Both the position numbers and the translations under genes were made by a program. From Microbacterium sp. 3J1 (GTDB lineage Bacteria; Actinomycetota; Actinomycetes; Actinomycetales; Microbacteriaceae), in the NCBI RefSeq assembly GCF_001049495.1, contig NZ_CDWI01000011.1, forward strand, positions 868,001 to 932,000: a DNA stretch of 64,000 bases. The letters run 5' to 3'. Shown piece after piece: positions 45,897-58,842 of the stretch (position 1 is the first letter of the stretch; each line of letters starts with the position of its first letter). The notes under the pieces are model-generated. The model saw only the letters and a list, made by a program, of their open reading frames with translations, was not told the DNA's origin and did not search any database.

Positions 45897-47965
45897 TCCA
45901 CCCGGAACAGGCGCATCGAGGTACCGGCGATGGGGAGGACATCACCGGGGGCGAAGACCTCTGAGACCTCTGAGGGTCGGTCTTCGGCACTGGACCAGAG
46001 CGACACGAACCGGGTGGCATCCTCGAGGGTCTCCGGCAGCGTGACGTCGATCGGCGACTCCGTTCCGTGGACGATCAGGAGGATGCGGTTCGCCGGCTCG
46101 CGATCGGGTGTGGAGGCTGCGACGTACTGCAGCGTCCGGTTGCCCGGATCGGTCCACTGATCGCTCTCCATCGTCTCGCCGTTCTGGTTGAACCAGTCCA
46201 TGACCGAGGCGTTGGGGATGTGCTCGCCGAGGCGTGCGTATCTGCTGGGTCGCAGGGCAGGATTCTCGTTGCGGAGTCGGGTCAGGCGCTCGACATGGGC
46301 GCGCAGATCGGTCTGCCACGGCTCGTCGTCCCAGCTCAGCCAGGTCATCGCCGAGTCCTGCGCATAGGCATTGTTGTTGCCTCGCTGGGTGCGTCCGACC
46401 TCATCGCCGGCCGTGATCATCGGGATGCCGGCGGAGAGGAGGAGCGTGCCGAGGAGGTTGCGCATGGCCTTGCGCCGTGCGGCGAGGATCGACGGGTCGT
46501 CGGTGGGCCCCTCGATCCCGTGATTGAACGCGCGGTTCGTGTCGGCTCCGTCGCGGTTGTGCTCGCCGTTCGCCTCATTGTGCTTGACGTCGTAGGACAC
46601 CAGGTCGTGCAGAGTGAAGCCGTCGTGCGCCGTGACGAAGTTGATGCTCGCGAGAGGGCCTCGCTCGTCGGCGAAGGTGTTGGACGAACCAGCCAGCCTC
46701 GTCGCGAACCCGCCGATGCCCACCGGGGCGGAGGCGCGTCGCGCATAATCGATGTCGCTGAGCCAGAAATTGCGGACGCGGTCCCGGTAGCGGTCGTTCC
46801 ACTCGTGCCAGCCATCGGGGAAGTTCCCGGTCTGCCACCCGCCGAGACCGACGTCCCACGGCTCCGCGATGAGCTTGGTCTCGCTGAGGATCGGATCGTT
46901 CGCGATCGCCGTGAGGAGCGGATGCTCCGGCGTGTAGGAGTGCGAGGCGTCGCGGGCGATGGCCGTGGCGAGATCGAAGCGGAATCCGTCGATCTGCATC
47001 TCCTGGGCCCAGTACCGGAGAGAGTCGAGGACGAGTCGAGCCCCGGCGTCGACCGATGTGTCGACCGTGTTGCCGCATCCGGTGGTGTCGATGTACGCAC
47101 CGGAACGGTCCTGGCGGTAGTAGCTCGCGTTGTCGATGCCGCGGAAGCTGGAGCGCGGTCCGCCGATGCCCTCCTCGGAGGTGTGGTTGTACACGACGTC
47201 GAGGATCACCTCGAGACCGGCCTCGTGCAGGAGCCGCACCATCCCCTTGAACTCCGCGAGAATCGCCTCCGGTCCCATCTTGCGGGCCTCTTCTGTGGCG
47301 TAGGCGGTATGCGGCGTGAAGAAGTTGAGGGTGTTGTATCCCCAGTAGTTGGTGAGTCCTCGCTCGAGCAGACGCGGTTCGGGAACGAAGGCGTGCACGG
47401 GGAGGAGCTCGATCGACGTGACGCCGAGCGCGTGGAGGTACTCGATCATCGCGGGGTGGGCGAGCCCGGCGTAGGTGCCGTGCAATGCGGGCGGGATATC
47501 GGGATGCCGCTTCGTGAGGCCCTTGACGTGCCCCTCGTAGATCACGGTCCTGTCGAGGGGGATCCGCGGTTTCTGCGACTCACCCCAGTCGAAGCCGTCG
47601 ACGATCACGACGGAGCGCCATTCCTCATAGCCGTCACCCTGGGCCAGCCCCCGTGCGTACGGGTCGAGCAGGAGCGTCTCCGGATTGAAGGTGTTGCCCG
47701 GGCCGTGCGGCCCGCCCACCCGGATGGCGTACCTCGTGCCTGGCTGGAGCAGTGGCGTCGTGACTTCCCAAACGCCGCCCGGCAGACGCTCCAGGCTCGC
47801 TTGATCGATGACCCAGTCGACGTCGGTCGCGTCGAACACGACGAGCTCCACGGAGGTCGCGTTCTGGGACCAGACCCGAAGGGTTCCGACGCCGTCGTGC
47901 AGACGGACGCCGAGGTGGTCGAGTGCAGAACCGCCGGGCGCGGCGGTGTCTCGGGTCTCGGGCAT
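45893..47965 (-). CDS. glgX: glycogen debranching enzyme GlgX
   Basis: A 690-residue GH13_11 isoamylase-type enzyme that removes short alpha-1,6 branches. It has an N-terminal CBM48 domain (LGVRLHDGVGTLRVWSQNAT), nucleophile Asp in QIDGFRFDLATAIARD, acid Glu in KLIAEPWDVGLGGWQ and the third Asp in FVTAHDGFTLHDLVSYD. It is the first gene of the minus-strand operon and overlaps glgE by 4 bases, so synthesis and trimming of alpha-glucan are co-expressed. Confidence 0.96.
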
Positions 47966-47977
47966 GAGTACACCATA
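47966..47977 (-). promoter_or_regulatory. glgX operon leaderless-type promoter
   Basis: Minus-strand TATGGT (47977-47972), six bases (GTACTC), ATG at 47965. A weak CCTGAG lies 17 bases upstream. Confidence 0.55.
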
Positions 47978-48067
47978 GAGTGCCGCGCTCGGGTCTCAGG
48001 ACACCTCACACTCAGTTCCACGTGCCGCCGGCCGATCGGCCGCCATCCAGTGCCGGAATGCGCCCTG

Positions 48068-48079
48068 TACCGTGTCGAG
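48068..48079 (+). promoter_or_regulatory. cysteine desulfurase promoter
   Basis: TACCGT, six bases (GTCGAG), then ATG at 48080, in frame with the gene. Either the gene is leaderless from 48080, or the transcript begins there and GGGGGAG serves ATG 48098. Confidence 0.5.
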
Positions 48080-48097
48080 ATGGGGGAGCATGGGAGT

Positions 48098-49273
48098 ATG
48101 CAGCACTATCTCGATCACGCGGCGACCACGCCTCTGCGTCCGGAGGCGCGAGCGGCGTGGCTGGCGGCGAGCGACATCGTCGGCAACGCGTCGTCGACCC
48201 ACGGTGCGGGGCAGGACGCACGTCGTCTGCTCGAGGAGTCCCGCGAGCGGACGGCGTCGATGCTCGGGTGCGACCCGATCGAAGTCGTGTTCACTTCAGG
48301 GGGAACCGAGTCGATCAATCTCGCTCTGCAAGGGCTCTGGAGGGCCCGGAAGGCAGGCGCCGACGCCGTCGTGATGCCGGACGGCGAGCATCACGCGACA
48401 ATGGACACGATCGAGGCGCTGGTGAAGACCGGAGCGGTGCTCCGACCCGTCCCGGTGACGTCGAGCGCAGGGATCGACGTGTCGGACTTCGCCCGTCCTC
48501 TGCCGGGCGCCGCACTGGCCACCGCGCTGGTCGCGAACAACGAGGTCGGGACGGTGAACGATGCGCCGGGGTTGGCCGCCGCGGCTGCGGATGCCGGGGT
48601 TCCACTCCATCTCGACGCCGTCGCCGCGCTCGGACACCTCCCGCTGTCGTTCCGCTCTCTGCGGGGAGACGCCGCCTCGGGAGCGGGACTCGTCGCGATG
48701 AGCGTCGCAGGGCACAAGATCGGCGCGCCTGTCGGAGTGGGAGCGCTCGTGACAGCGAGATCCGCATCGCTCGCGGCGCTGCTTCACGGTGGCGCCCAGC
48801 AGCGCGGACTCCGTGCCGGCACGCAGGACGTCGCGGGAGCGGCTGCGTTCGCCACGGCCCTCGAGATCGCCGAACAGGAGCGAGAGGCCGAGGTCGCGCG
48901 GGTGGGTGGCCTTCGAGACCGGCTCATCGACGGCATCCGTTCGCGAGTGCCCGCCACGGAGCTCCTCGGTGATCCGGAACACCGGCTGCCGGGCAACGCC
49001 CACTTCCTCTTCCCCGGGGCGGTGGGCGAGAGCCTCCTCTTCCTGCTCGATATGGCGGGGGTCGCCGCCTCGACCGGCTCGGCCTGTCAGGCGGGGGTCG
49101 CGGAGCCGTCGCACGTCGTGATGGCCATGGGGCGCAGCGAGCACGAAGCCCGGAGTGTGCTGCGGTTCACACTCGGCCGCACGTCGACGGATGCCGACAT
49201 CGACGCGGTGCTGGCGACGATCGCCGACGCGTATGCCCGCGCATCCGGGTCCGGTACAGGCATGCGCTCGTAG
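48098..49273 (+). CDS. cysteine desulfurase (NifS/IscS type)
   Basis: A 391-residue PLP enzyme taking sulfur from cysteine. YLDHAATTPLRPEA opens the fold, the PLP-stacking His is in DGEHHATMD, the Schiff-base Lys is K207 in SVAGHKIGAP, and the persulfide Cys is C330 in STGSACQAGVAEPS. ATG 48098 is used; in-frame ATG 48080 would add MGEHGS. mnmA follows 9 bases later, so this enzyme probably supplies sulfur for tRNA 2-thiolation, with possible wider roles in Fe-S assembly. Confidence 0.95.
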   Translation: MQHYLDHAATTPLRPEARAAWLAASDIVGNASSTHGAGQDARRLLEESRERTASMLGCDPIEVVFTSGGTESINLALQGLWRARKAGADAVVMPDGEHHATMDTIEALVKTGAVLRPVPVTSSAGIDVSDFARPLPGAALATALVANNEVGTVNDAPGLAAAAADAGVPLHLDAVAALGHLPLSFRSLRGDAASGAGLVAMSVAGHKIGAPVGVGALVTARSASLAALLHGGAQQRGLRAGTQDVAGAAAFATALEIAEQEREAEVARVGGLRDRLIDGIRSRVPATELLGDPEHRLPGNAHFLFPGAVGESLLFLLDMAGVAASTGSACQAGVAEPSHVVMAMGRSEHEARSVLRFTLGRTSTDADIDAVLATIADAYARASGSGTGMRS

Positions 49274-49282
49274 ACTGGACAC
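49271..49282 (+). promoter_or_regulatory. mnmA leaderless-type promoter overlapping upstream stop codon
   Basis: TAGACT, six bases (GGACAC), ATG at 49283. Its first three bases are the TAG stop of the desulfurase gene. Confidence 0.5.
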
Positions 49283-50380
49283 ATGAAGATTCTCGCGGCC
49301 ATGAGCGGTGGAGTGGACTCCGCGGTGGCGGCGGCCCGGGCGGTGGAAGCGGGCCACGAGGTCGTCGGCGTCCACCTGGCGCTGTCCCGTGCCGGGGGCA
49401 CGTTGCGGACGGGCAGTCGCGGATGCTGCACCATCGAGGATGCGCTCGATGCGCGTCGGGCCGCCGACCTGCTGGGAATCCCGTTCTACGTGTGGGACTT
49501 CTCCGAGCGCTTCAGGGAAGACGTGATCGCGGACTTCGTGTCGGAGTACCAGGCCGGGCGCACCCCGAATCCATGCATGCGGTGCAACGAGAAGATCAAG
49601 TTCGCAGCCCTGCTCGAGAGAGCGATCGAACTCGGATTCGATGGGGTGTGCACCGGGCATTACGCGACGCTCGTGCCGACCGACGCAGGGCTCGAGCTCC
49701 ATCGCGCCGCGGACAATGCGAAGGACCAGTCCTACGTCCTCGGAGTGCTCACCGCGGAACAGCTCGCGCACACGTACTTCCCGCTGGGGACCACACCGTC
49801 GAAGGCCGTGGTTCGTGCGGAGGCCGCGGCGCGCGGGCTCACCGTGGCGCAGAAGCCCGATAGCCACGACATCTGCTTCATTCCGGACGGAGACACCCGG
49901 GGCTGGCTGGCCGAGAAGGTCGGCACGGCCACGGGCGAGATCGTCGATCGTGAGGGAGCCGTCGTCGGGTCCCACGAGGGAGCCCATGCGTTCACCGTGG
50001 GCCAGCGACGAGGGCTGAAGCTCGGGGTGCCTGCGTCAGACGGCAAGCCGCGATTCGTCCTCGAGGTCCGACCGGTGACCAACACGGTGGTGGTCGGCCC
50101 CAAGGAGGCTCTGGCGATCGCCGAGATCGCAGGGCAGCGGTTCAGCTGGGCCGGCGCCGCGCCGGTCGACGCCGAGTTCGAGTGCGAGGTGCAGATTCGC
50201 GCGCACTCCGAGCCGGAACCTGCGACGGCGTACGTCGACTCCGACGGTGTCCGGGTGGTGCCGGAGCGTTCGCTCGACGGTGTCGCACCCGGTCAGACGG
50301 CCGTCCTCTACGTGGGGACGCGGGTTCTCGGTCAATTCACCATCGACCGCACGGTGTCCGCTGTGCCCGTCGACGCGTAG
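49283..50380 (+). CDS. mnmA: tRNA-specific 2-thiouridylase MnmA
   Basis: A 365-residue PP-loop ATPase that thiolates U34 of Lys, Glu and Gln tRNAs. The PP-loop SGGVDS is at residues 8-13. The two catalytic cysteines are C98 in [12 protein letters not shown] and C198 in [11 protein letters not shown], which together carry the persulfide. The C-terminal beta-barrel is complete. It accepts sulfur directly or through relays from a desulfurase like the one encoded just upstream. Confidence 0.97.
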   Translation: MKILAAMSGGVDSAVAAARAVEAGHEVVGVHLALSRAGGTLRTGSRGCCTIEDALDARRAADLLGIPFYVWDFSERFREDVIADFVSEYQAGRTPNPCMRCNEKIKFAALLERAIELGFDGVCTGHYATLVPTDAGLELHRAADNAKDQSYVLGVLTAEQLAHTYFPLGTTPSKAVVRAEAAARGLTVAQKPDSHDICFIPDGDTRGWLAEKVGTATGEIVDREGAVVGSHEGAHAFTVGQRRGLKLGVPASDGKPRFVLEVRPVTNTVVVGPKEALAIAEIAGQRFSWAGAAPVDAEFECEVQIRAHSEPEPATAYVDSDGVRVVPERSLDGVAPGQTAVLYVGTRVLGQFTIDRTVSAVPVDA

Positions 50381-50411
50381 GGCACTCCCACGCGATGTCG
50401 GCACCCGCTCG

Positions 50412-53221
<2,810 letters not shown>

Positions 53222-53320
53222 CCGGCTCACGCGGGGGAGAGGGTCGCAGGAACTTCGTGTGATCCCGTGCGTCGATCCGAGCCCCTGAAAGACAGGACGA
53301 GCGCGCCCGCTCCACCCCAC

Positions 53321-53357
53321 GCGCGCCAGGCCCGAACATCGTCGGGACCTGGCGCGC
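53321..53357. terminator. bidirectional terminator before the helicase stop
   Basis: GCGCGCCAGG (53321-53330) pairs with CCTGGCGCGC (53348-53357); inner CCCG/CGGG extend the stem with one bulged A. It lies between convergent genes. Confidence 0.75.
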
Positions 53358-53374
53358 TGGATATGCGTTGCTGA

Positions 53375-55213
53375 TCAGCCCTTGTGACGCGGCTTGCGGA
53401 ACGGCTTCTCGCCACGCTCCTCAGTGCGTGCAGGACGGTCGTCGCGGTCGTAGCGCGGACGGTCGTAGCCGCCTCGTGCGCCGGCGTCGCGAGGTCCGTC
53501 AGTGCGTCGAGCCCCAGGACCGCGGTCGGGCTTGATCTCGATCAGACGACCCGAGATGCGGGTGTCCTTGAGCTTGTCCAGCACGGACGAGTCGAGGTTG
53601 GCGGGCAGCTCGACGACGGTGAAGTCCGGGCGGATGTTGATCGCGCCGAAGTCGTCACGACCCAGTCCGCCTTCGTTCGCGAGGGCGCCGACGATCTGAC
53701 GGGGCTCGACACGGTGACGGCGTCCGACCTCGATGCGGTAGGGCTTGTAGTCTCCACGTCCGCGACGCTCACGCGGCTCGCGGGTCTCCCGCCGGTCGCC
53801 GCGGTTGCTGTTCTCGCGCGGCGGTCGGTTGTCGTACTCGACGGCCTTCGACAGCGGGTCATCTGCCGGGTCGAGGAGCAGCGGGGTGTCGCCCTGCGCC
53901 ACGACCGCGAGAGCGGCAGCGACATCCGCCTCGGGCACATCGTGATTGCGGACGTAGTGGTCGATGACGTCGCGGAACTTCTCGATACGCGAGGCATCGC
54001 CCAGCGCGCTCGTGATGGCGTCATCGAAACGGGCGAGACGGGTGGTGTTCACGTCGTCGAGGCTCGGCAGCTGCATCTGCGTGGGCGCCTGACGCGTCGC
54101 CTTCTCGATCGACTTGAGCAGGTAGCGCTCGCGCGGCGTGATGAAGCTGATCGCATCTCCGGTGCGGCCGGCGCGGCCGGTGCGACCGATGCGGTGCACG
54201 TACGACTCGGTGTCGGTGGGGATGTCGAAGTTGATGACGTGGCTGATGCGCTCGACGTCGAGACCGCGCGCGGCGACGTCGGTCGCGACGAGGATGTCGA
54301 GCTTGCTCGCCTTGAGCTGGTTCACGCTGCGCTCACGCTGCACCTGAGGCACGTCGCCGTTGATCGCGGCGGCGGAGTAGCCGCGTGCGCGGAGCTTCTC
54401 GGCGAGGGTCTCGGTCTCGTTCTTGGTACGGACGAACACGATCATGCCGTCGAAGTTCTCGACCTCGAGGATGCGGGTGAGGGCGTCGACCTTCTGCGCG
54501 TACGACACCACGAGGTAGCGCTGCGTGATGTTGGTGCCGGTCGCCGTCTTCGACTTGATGCTGATCTCTTCGGGCTCGCGCAGGTACTTCTGCGCCAGGC
54601 GGCGGATCTGCGGCGGCATCGTGGCGGAGAAGAGGGCGACCTGCTTCTCTTCCGGGGTCTGCGCGAGGATCTGCTCGACGTCTTCCGCGAAGCCCATCTT
54701 CAGCATCTCGTCCGCCTCGTCGAGGACCAGGTACTGCAGCTGCGACAGATCGAGCGTGCCCTTGGCGAGGTGGTCCATGATGCGTCCGGGGGTTCCGACG
54801 ATCACGTGGACTCCGCGGCGGAGTGCCGACAGCTGCACGCCGTAGCCCTGGCCGCCGTAGACGGGGAGGACGTGGACGCCCTTCATCTTCGAGGCATACG
54901 ACTCGAAAGCCTCGCAGACCTGCAGGGCGAGCTCGCGGGTCGGCGCGAGCACGAGCGCCTGCGGCGTCTTCTGCGACACGTCGAGGCGCTCGAGGACGGG
55001 GAGCGCGAAGGCCGCGGTCTTTCCCGTGCCGGTCTGAGCCATGCCGACGACGTCGCGACCCGACAGAAGCGTCGGGATCGTGGCGGCCTGGATGGGGGAG
55101 GGGGTCTCGTAGCCGAGGTCTCGGATCGCCTTGAGGACGGGGCCGGTGATGCCGAGCTCCTCGAATCCAGGGGTCTCGGGGGCGTCGGTGGGCACAGCGT
55201 CTTCAGGAGTCAC
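53375..55213 (-). CDS. DEAD-box ATP-dependent RNA helicase (DeaD/CsdA type)
   Basis: A 612-residue RNA helicase. Motif I AQTGTGKT is at 59-66, PTREL near 91, DEAD at 165-168, SAT near 196, RGLD and HRIGRTGRAG in the second RecA domain. The C-terminal RNA-binding domain (KPYRIEVGRRHRVEPRQIVGALAN) is of the DbpA/CsdA RRM type, followed by an Arg/Gly/Asp-rich tail ending KPRHKG. Such helicases help ribosome assembly and mRNA decay, especially in the cold. GTG at 55213 begins MTPEDAVPTDAPE; no Shine-Dalgarno is visible. Confidence 0.95.
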   Translation of the reverse strand: MTPEDAVPTDAPETPGFEELGITGPVLKAIRDLGYETPSPIQAATIPTLLSGRDVVGMAQTGTGKTAAFALPVLERLDVSQKTPQALVLAPTRELALQVCEAFESYASKMKGVHVLPVYGGQGYGVQLSALRRGVHVIVGTPGRIMDHLAKGTLDLSQLQYLVLDEADEMLKMGFAEDVEQILAQTPEEKQVALFSATMPPQIRRLAQKYLREPEEISIKSKTATGTNITQRYLVVSYAQKVDALTRILEVENFDGMIVFVRTKNETETLAEKLRARGYSAAAINGDVPQVQRERSVNQLKASKLDILVATDVAARGLDVERISHVINFDIPTDTESYVHRIGRTGRAGRTGDAISFITPRERYLLKSIEKATRQAPTQMQLPSLDDVNTTRLARFDDAITSALGDASRIEKFRDVIDHYVRNHDVPEADVAAALAVVAQGDTPLLLDPADDPLSKAVEYDNRPPRENSNRGDRRETREPRERRGRGDYKPYRIEVGRRHRVEPRQIVGALANEGGLGRDDFGAINIRPDFTVVELPANLDSSVLDKLKDTRISGRLIEIKPDRGPGARRTDGPRDAGARGGYDRPRYDRDDRPARTEERGEKPFRKPRHKG

Positions 55214-55225
55214 TGACCAAGGGTA
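55214..55225 (-). promoter_or_regulatory. helicase leaderless-type promoter
   Basis: Minus-strand TACCCT (55225-55220), six bases (TGGTCA), GTG at 55213. It explains the missing ribosome site. Confidence 0.5.
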
Positions 55226-55260
55226 GCGCTTCGCGGGATTCCGCGCCTGTGAGGGCGCCC

Positions 55261-56961
55261 TCAGGAGCCGTTGGTCAGAGCCAGGAGCTTCTCCTTCACC
55301 TGACGACGCAGGACCTTCCCGATGAGCGACTTCGGCAGTTCGTCGACCACGAAGATGCGGCGAGGGACCTTGTAGGGAGTGAGGATGCTCCGCGCGTACT
55401 CGCGGACCGCCTCCACATCTACATCCGAGCCGCTGTCGACGACGATCGCCGCGACGACCTCCTCGCCGGAGTGATCGCTGGGGAGCCCGATGACGGCCGC
55501 GTCCGAGACCTGCGGATGCTGGCGCAGCGCATTCTCGACCTCCGTCGGAGCGACATTGAAGCCGCCGGTGATGATGAGCTCCTTGATGCGATCGACGATG
55601 CGGACGAAACCGGAGTCGTCGATGGTCACGATGTCTCCCGTTCGGAACCACCCGTCGGTGAACACGGCCTCGGTCTCCTCGGGCTTTCCGTAGTACCCGG
55701 AGAAGACCTGGGGACCCCGTACGATCAGCTCTCCTGCCGACCCGGCCGGAACGTCTGAGGTGGGATCCTCGGGGTCGACCACACGGCATTCGGTTCCTGG
55801 CAGCGGGAGCCCCACGGTTCCGGGCACTCGATTGTCGGCGACCGGATTGGCCATGAGCACGGGGGAGCACTCGCTCAGCCCGTATCCCTCGACGAGGAAT
55901 CCGTTCGTCGCGGCCTCGAAGGGGACCACGAGGTCGTGCGGCAGCGCCATCGCGCCCGAGATCGCGACATCGATGCCGTCGAGCGACACGCCCTGGGCGT
56001 TGGCCGCAGCCAGCAGTCGGTCGGCGATCGGCGGCACGAGCGGCAGGAAGGTCGCCGGGTGCTTCTTCACGACGTCGAGCACGAGGTCGGGATCGAACTT
56101 CGGGAACAGGACCAGCCGGGCACCCATGGACATCGCGAAGGTGAGGCAGAGCGTCAGTCCGTAGGCGTGGAACATCGGGAGCACCGCGTACACGACGCAT
56201 CCCTTGCCGCGCTGGATCGACGGCACCCACGCCTGCGCCTGCGCGGCATTCGCCAGAAGGTTGCGATGGGTGAGGGCCGCTCCCTTCGGAGTGCCCGTCG
56301 TCCCGGAGGTGTATTGGATGATCGCGAGGTCGTCGGTCGCCGGCTTCGGGTGCGTCGCCGGGATCGGGGCGGATCGCACGACGGCGTCCCACGTGACGGT
56401 TCCGCGTACGCGCTCCGTGAGGGCCGATCGAGACTCGCGCGCCTTGGACACGGGCAGCCCGAGGGCGGCCCGCGTGAGGAACGGCATCGCTCGGGTGACG
56501 TCGACGGAGACGAGGTTGGCGACCGCGAGGTCCGCCGGGAACTCCTGCACCGTCGCAACGACCTTGTTCCAGACGATCGCGTGCTTCGCGCCGTGATCCT
56601 CGAACTGCTTGCGGAGCTCGCGCGGGGTGTAGAGCGGGTTGTGCTCGACGACCACGGCACCGAGGCGCAGCACCGCATAGAACGCGACGATGTGCTGCGG
56701 GCAGTTGGGAAGCACGATGGCGACGGGGTCGCCGGGTCGTACACCGAGATCGCGAAGACCGGTCGCCGCCCGATCGATCGCGTCCTGCAGCTCGGCGTAG
56801 GTCGTCTCGCGCCCGAAGAACTGCAGCGCAGGGGCGTCCGGGTAGTCGCGTGCCGATGCCGCGACGATGTCGATCAGCGAACCGGTCACAGGGGCGAGGT
56901 CTTCCGGCACGCCGTCCGCGTAGCTGGCGACCCACGGGCGGGGAGGCAGGTAGGTGCTCAC
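55261..56961 (-). CDS. long-chain fatty-acid--CoA ligase
   Basis: A 566-residue ANL-superfamily enzyme activating fatty acids via acyl-AMP. The AMP-binding P-loop is QYTSGTTGTPKGAALTH; EGYGLSECSPV, GWFRTGDIVTIDDSGFVRIVDR and the C-terminal Lys motif in LPKSLIGKVLRRQVKE are present. Start is GTG (MSTYLPPRPWVASYADGVP). Chain-length preference is not predictable. The helicase gene follows with its own promoter; gatC is divergent. Confidence 0.93.
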   Translation of the reverse strand: MSTYLPPRPWVASYADGVPEDLAPVTGSLIDIVAASARDYPDAPALQFFGRETTYAELQDAIDRAATGLRDLGVRPGDPVAIVLPNCPQHIVAFYAVLRLGAVVVEHNPLYTPRELRKQFEDHGAKHAIVWNKVVATVQEFPADLAVANLVSVDVTRAMPFLTRAALGLPVSKARESRSALTERVRGTVTWDAVVRSAPIPATHPKPATDDLAIIQYTSGTTGTPKGAALTHRNLLANAAQAQAWVPSIQRGKGCVVYAVLPMFHAYGLTLCLTFAMSMGARLVLFPKFDPDLVLDVVKKHPATFLPLVPPIADRLLAAANAQGVSLDGIDVAISGAMALPHDLVVPFEAATNGFLVEGYGLSECSPVLMANPVADNRVPGTVGLPLPGTECRVVDPEDPTSDVPAGSAGELIVRGPQVFSGYYGKPEETEAVFTDGWFRTGDIVTIDDSGFVRIVDRIKELIITGGFNVAPTEVENALRQHPQVSDAAVIGLPSDHSGEEVVAAIVVDSGSDVDVEAVREYARSILTPYKVPRRIFVVDELPKSLIGKVLRRQVKEKLLALTNGS

Positions 56962-56973
56962 GTGCCCAGCATA
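56962..56973 (-). promoter_or_regulatory. leaderless-type promoter of the acyl-CoA ligase gene
   Basis: Minus-strand TATGCT (56973-56968), six bases (GGGCAC), GTG at 56961. Confidence 0.5.
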
Positions 56974-57016
56974 GGGCGGCGGTCACCCGGCTGCGGGCGA
57001 CGTCGGGCGCGCTGAG

Positions 57017-57028
57017 TAGACTTGGCTC
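57017..57028 (+). promoter_or_regulatory. gatCAB leaderless-type promoter
   Basis: TAGACT, six bases (TGGCTC), GTG at 57029. Confidence 0.5.
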
Positions 57029-57328
57029 GTGTCTGAAATCACCCCTGATCTAGTGCGCCATCTCGGCGTGCTCGCGCGCATCCAGCTGAACGACGACGAG
57101 GTGACGCGGCTCACCGGCCAGCTCGACGCCATCGTCGACAACATCGCGAAGGTGTCAACGGTCGCAACGGCCGACGTCGTCGCCACCAGCCACCCGATCC
57201 CGCTGAGCAACGTCTTCCGTCCTGATGTCGTGGGGGAGACCCTCACCCACGAGCAGGTGCTTCAGAATGCACCGGATCAGGCCGATGGCCGGTTCCGCGT
57301 CACCGCGATCCTGGGAGAAGAACAGTGA
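57029..57328 (+). CDS. gatC: Asp-tRNA(Asn)/Glu-tRNA(Gln) amidotransferase subunit C
   Basis: A 99-residue GatC that stabilises the GatA-GatB interface. [31 protein letters not shown] and [23 protein letters not shown] (read in two parts) are canonical. Start is GTG; the stop overlaps the GTG of gatA. The operon gatC-gatA-gatB makes Gln-tRNA, and possibly Asn-tRNA, by transamidation. Confidence 0.97.
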   Translation: MSEITPDLVRHLGVLARIQLNDDEVTRLTGQLDAIVDNIAKVSTVATADVVATSHPIPLSNVFRPDVVGETLTHEQVLQNAPDQADGRFRVTAILGEEQ

Positions 57329-58842
57329 GCGACATCATCCGTCTGACCGCGGCGGAGCTGGCGGACAAGCTCTCCTCGCGCGAGATCTCGAGCGTGGAGG
57401 CGACGCAGGCGCACCTCGATCGCATCGCTGCCGTGGACGGCGACGTCCACGCGTTCCTCCACGTGAACGAGGGCGCGCTCGAGGCGGCGGCCGCGGTCGA
57501 TGCACGGCGCGCAGCCGGCGAGGAGCTCGGTCCGATCGCCGGCGTGCCGCTCGCGATCAAGGACGTGCTCGTCACCACCGACCAGCCGACCACCAGTGGG
57601 TCGCGCATCCTCGAGGGCTACCGTTCGCCGTACGACGCCACGGTCGTGGCCCGTTCCCGTGCTGCCGGACTCATCCCGCTCGGCAAGACGAACATGGACG
57701 AGTTCGCGATGGGCTCATCGACCGAGCACTCCGCCTATGGTCCGACCCGCAACCCCTGGGACCTGGATCGGATCCCCGGCGGTTCGGGCGGCGGATCCGC
57801 TGCGGCCGTCGCGGCCTTCGAGGCGCCGCTCGCCCTCGGATCCGACACAGGCGGGTCCATCCGTCAGCCGGCGCACGTGACCGGCACCGTCGGCGTGAAG
57901 CCGACCTACGGCGGCGTGAGCCGTTACGGCGCGATCGCACTCGCGTCCAGCCTCGACCAGGTGGGCCCCGTGACACGCACGGTGCTCGACGCCGGACTCC
58001 TCCACGACGCGATCGGCGGTCACGACCCCAAGGATTCCACGTCGCTGCGCGACCAGTGGCCCTCTTTCGCAGACGCTGCACGCGAGGGCGCACGCGGAGA
58101 CGTGCTCAAGGGGCTCAAGGTCGGAGTCATCCGCGAGCTTCCCGACAGCGGGTTCCAGCCCGGCGTCGCCGAGTCGTTCCGCAGCGCGCTCGCGCTCATG
58201 GAGGCGCAGGGCGCGGAGATCGTGGAGATCGGTGCACCGCACTTCGAGTACGGGGTCGCCGCGTACTACCTGATCCTCCCGGCCGAGGCGTCGAGCAACC
58301 TGGCCAAGTTCGACTCGGTGCGCTTCGGCCTCCGCGTCACCCCGGAGGGGGGCGCCACGGTCGAGGACGTCATGTCCGCCACCCGCGACGCCGGCTTCGG
58401 CGACGAGGTCAAGCGCCGCATCATTCTCGGGACCTATGCGCTCTCCGCGGGCTACTACGACGCGTACTACGGCAGCGCACAGAAGGTCCGCACCCTCATC
58501 CAGCAGGACTTCGCGAACGCCTTCGCCGATGTGGACGTCATCGCGACGCCCTCCGCGCCGACGACCGCGTTCAAGATCGGCGAGCAGGTCGACGATCCCC
58601 TGCAGATGTACCTGAACGACATCACGACGATCCCGGTGAACCTCGCGGGCGTGCCCGGGATCTCGATCCCCAGCGGCCTGGCCGCCGAGGACGGTCTGCC
58701 CGTCGGCATCCAGTTCATCGCCCCCGCTCGCGAGGATGCCCGTCTGTACAAGGTCGGCGCGGCGCTCGAGACCGTGCTGCTCGACTCATGGGGAGCGCCG
58801 CTTCTGACGCGCGCCCCCCAGCTCGTGGGAGGAACCCGCTGA
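57325..58842 (+). CDS. gatA: Asp-tRNA(Asn)/Glu-tRNA(Gln) amidotransferase subunit A
   Basis: A 505-residue amidase-signature enzyme that releases ammonia from glutamine. The Ser-Ser-Lys triad is readable: Lys in [13 protein letters not shown], Ser in [17 protein letters not shown] and Ser in [14 protein letters not shown]. It starts with GTG overlapping gatC (GTGA) and its TGA shares one base with the gatB ATG. Confidence 0.98.
   Translation: MSDIIRLTAAELADKLSSREISSVEATQAHLDRIAAVDGDVHAFLHVNEGALEAAAAVDARRAAGEELGPIAGVPLAIKDVLVTTDQPTTSGSRILEGYRSPYDATVVARSRAAGLIPLGKTNMDEFAMGSSTEHSAYGPTRNPWDLDRIPGGSGGGSAAAVAAFEAPLALGSDTGGSIRQPAHVTGTVGVKPTYGGVSRYGAIALASSLDQVGPVTRTVLDAGLLHDAIGGHDPKDSTSLRDQWPSFADAAREGARGDVLKGLKVGVIRELPDSGFQPGVAESFRSALALMEAQGAEIVEIGAPHFEYGVAAYYLILPAEASSNLAKFDSVRFGLRVTPEGGATVEDVMSATRDAGFGDEVKRRIILGTYALSAGYYDAYYGSAQKVRTLIQQDFANAFADVDVIATPSAPTTAFKIGEQVDDPLQMYLNDITTIPVNLAGVPGISIPSGLAAEDGLPVGIQFIAPAREDARLYKVGAALETVLLDSWGAPLLTRAPQLVGGTR

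Noticed and set aside
46067-49273. A plus-strand open frame of over 1000 codons antisense to glgX
   Set aside because: It is an Arg/Gly/Val-rich shadow of glgX caused by high G+C; only the part from 48098 (cysteine desulfurase) has family motifs. Similar long shadows antisense to smc, ffh and glpD were also left out.
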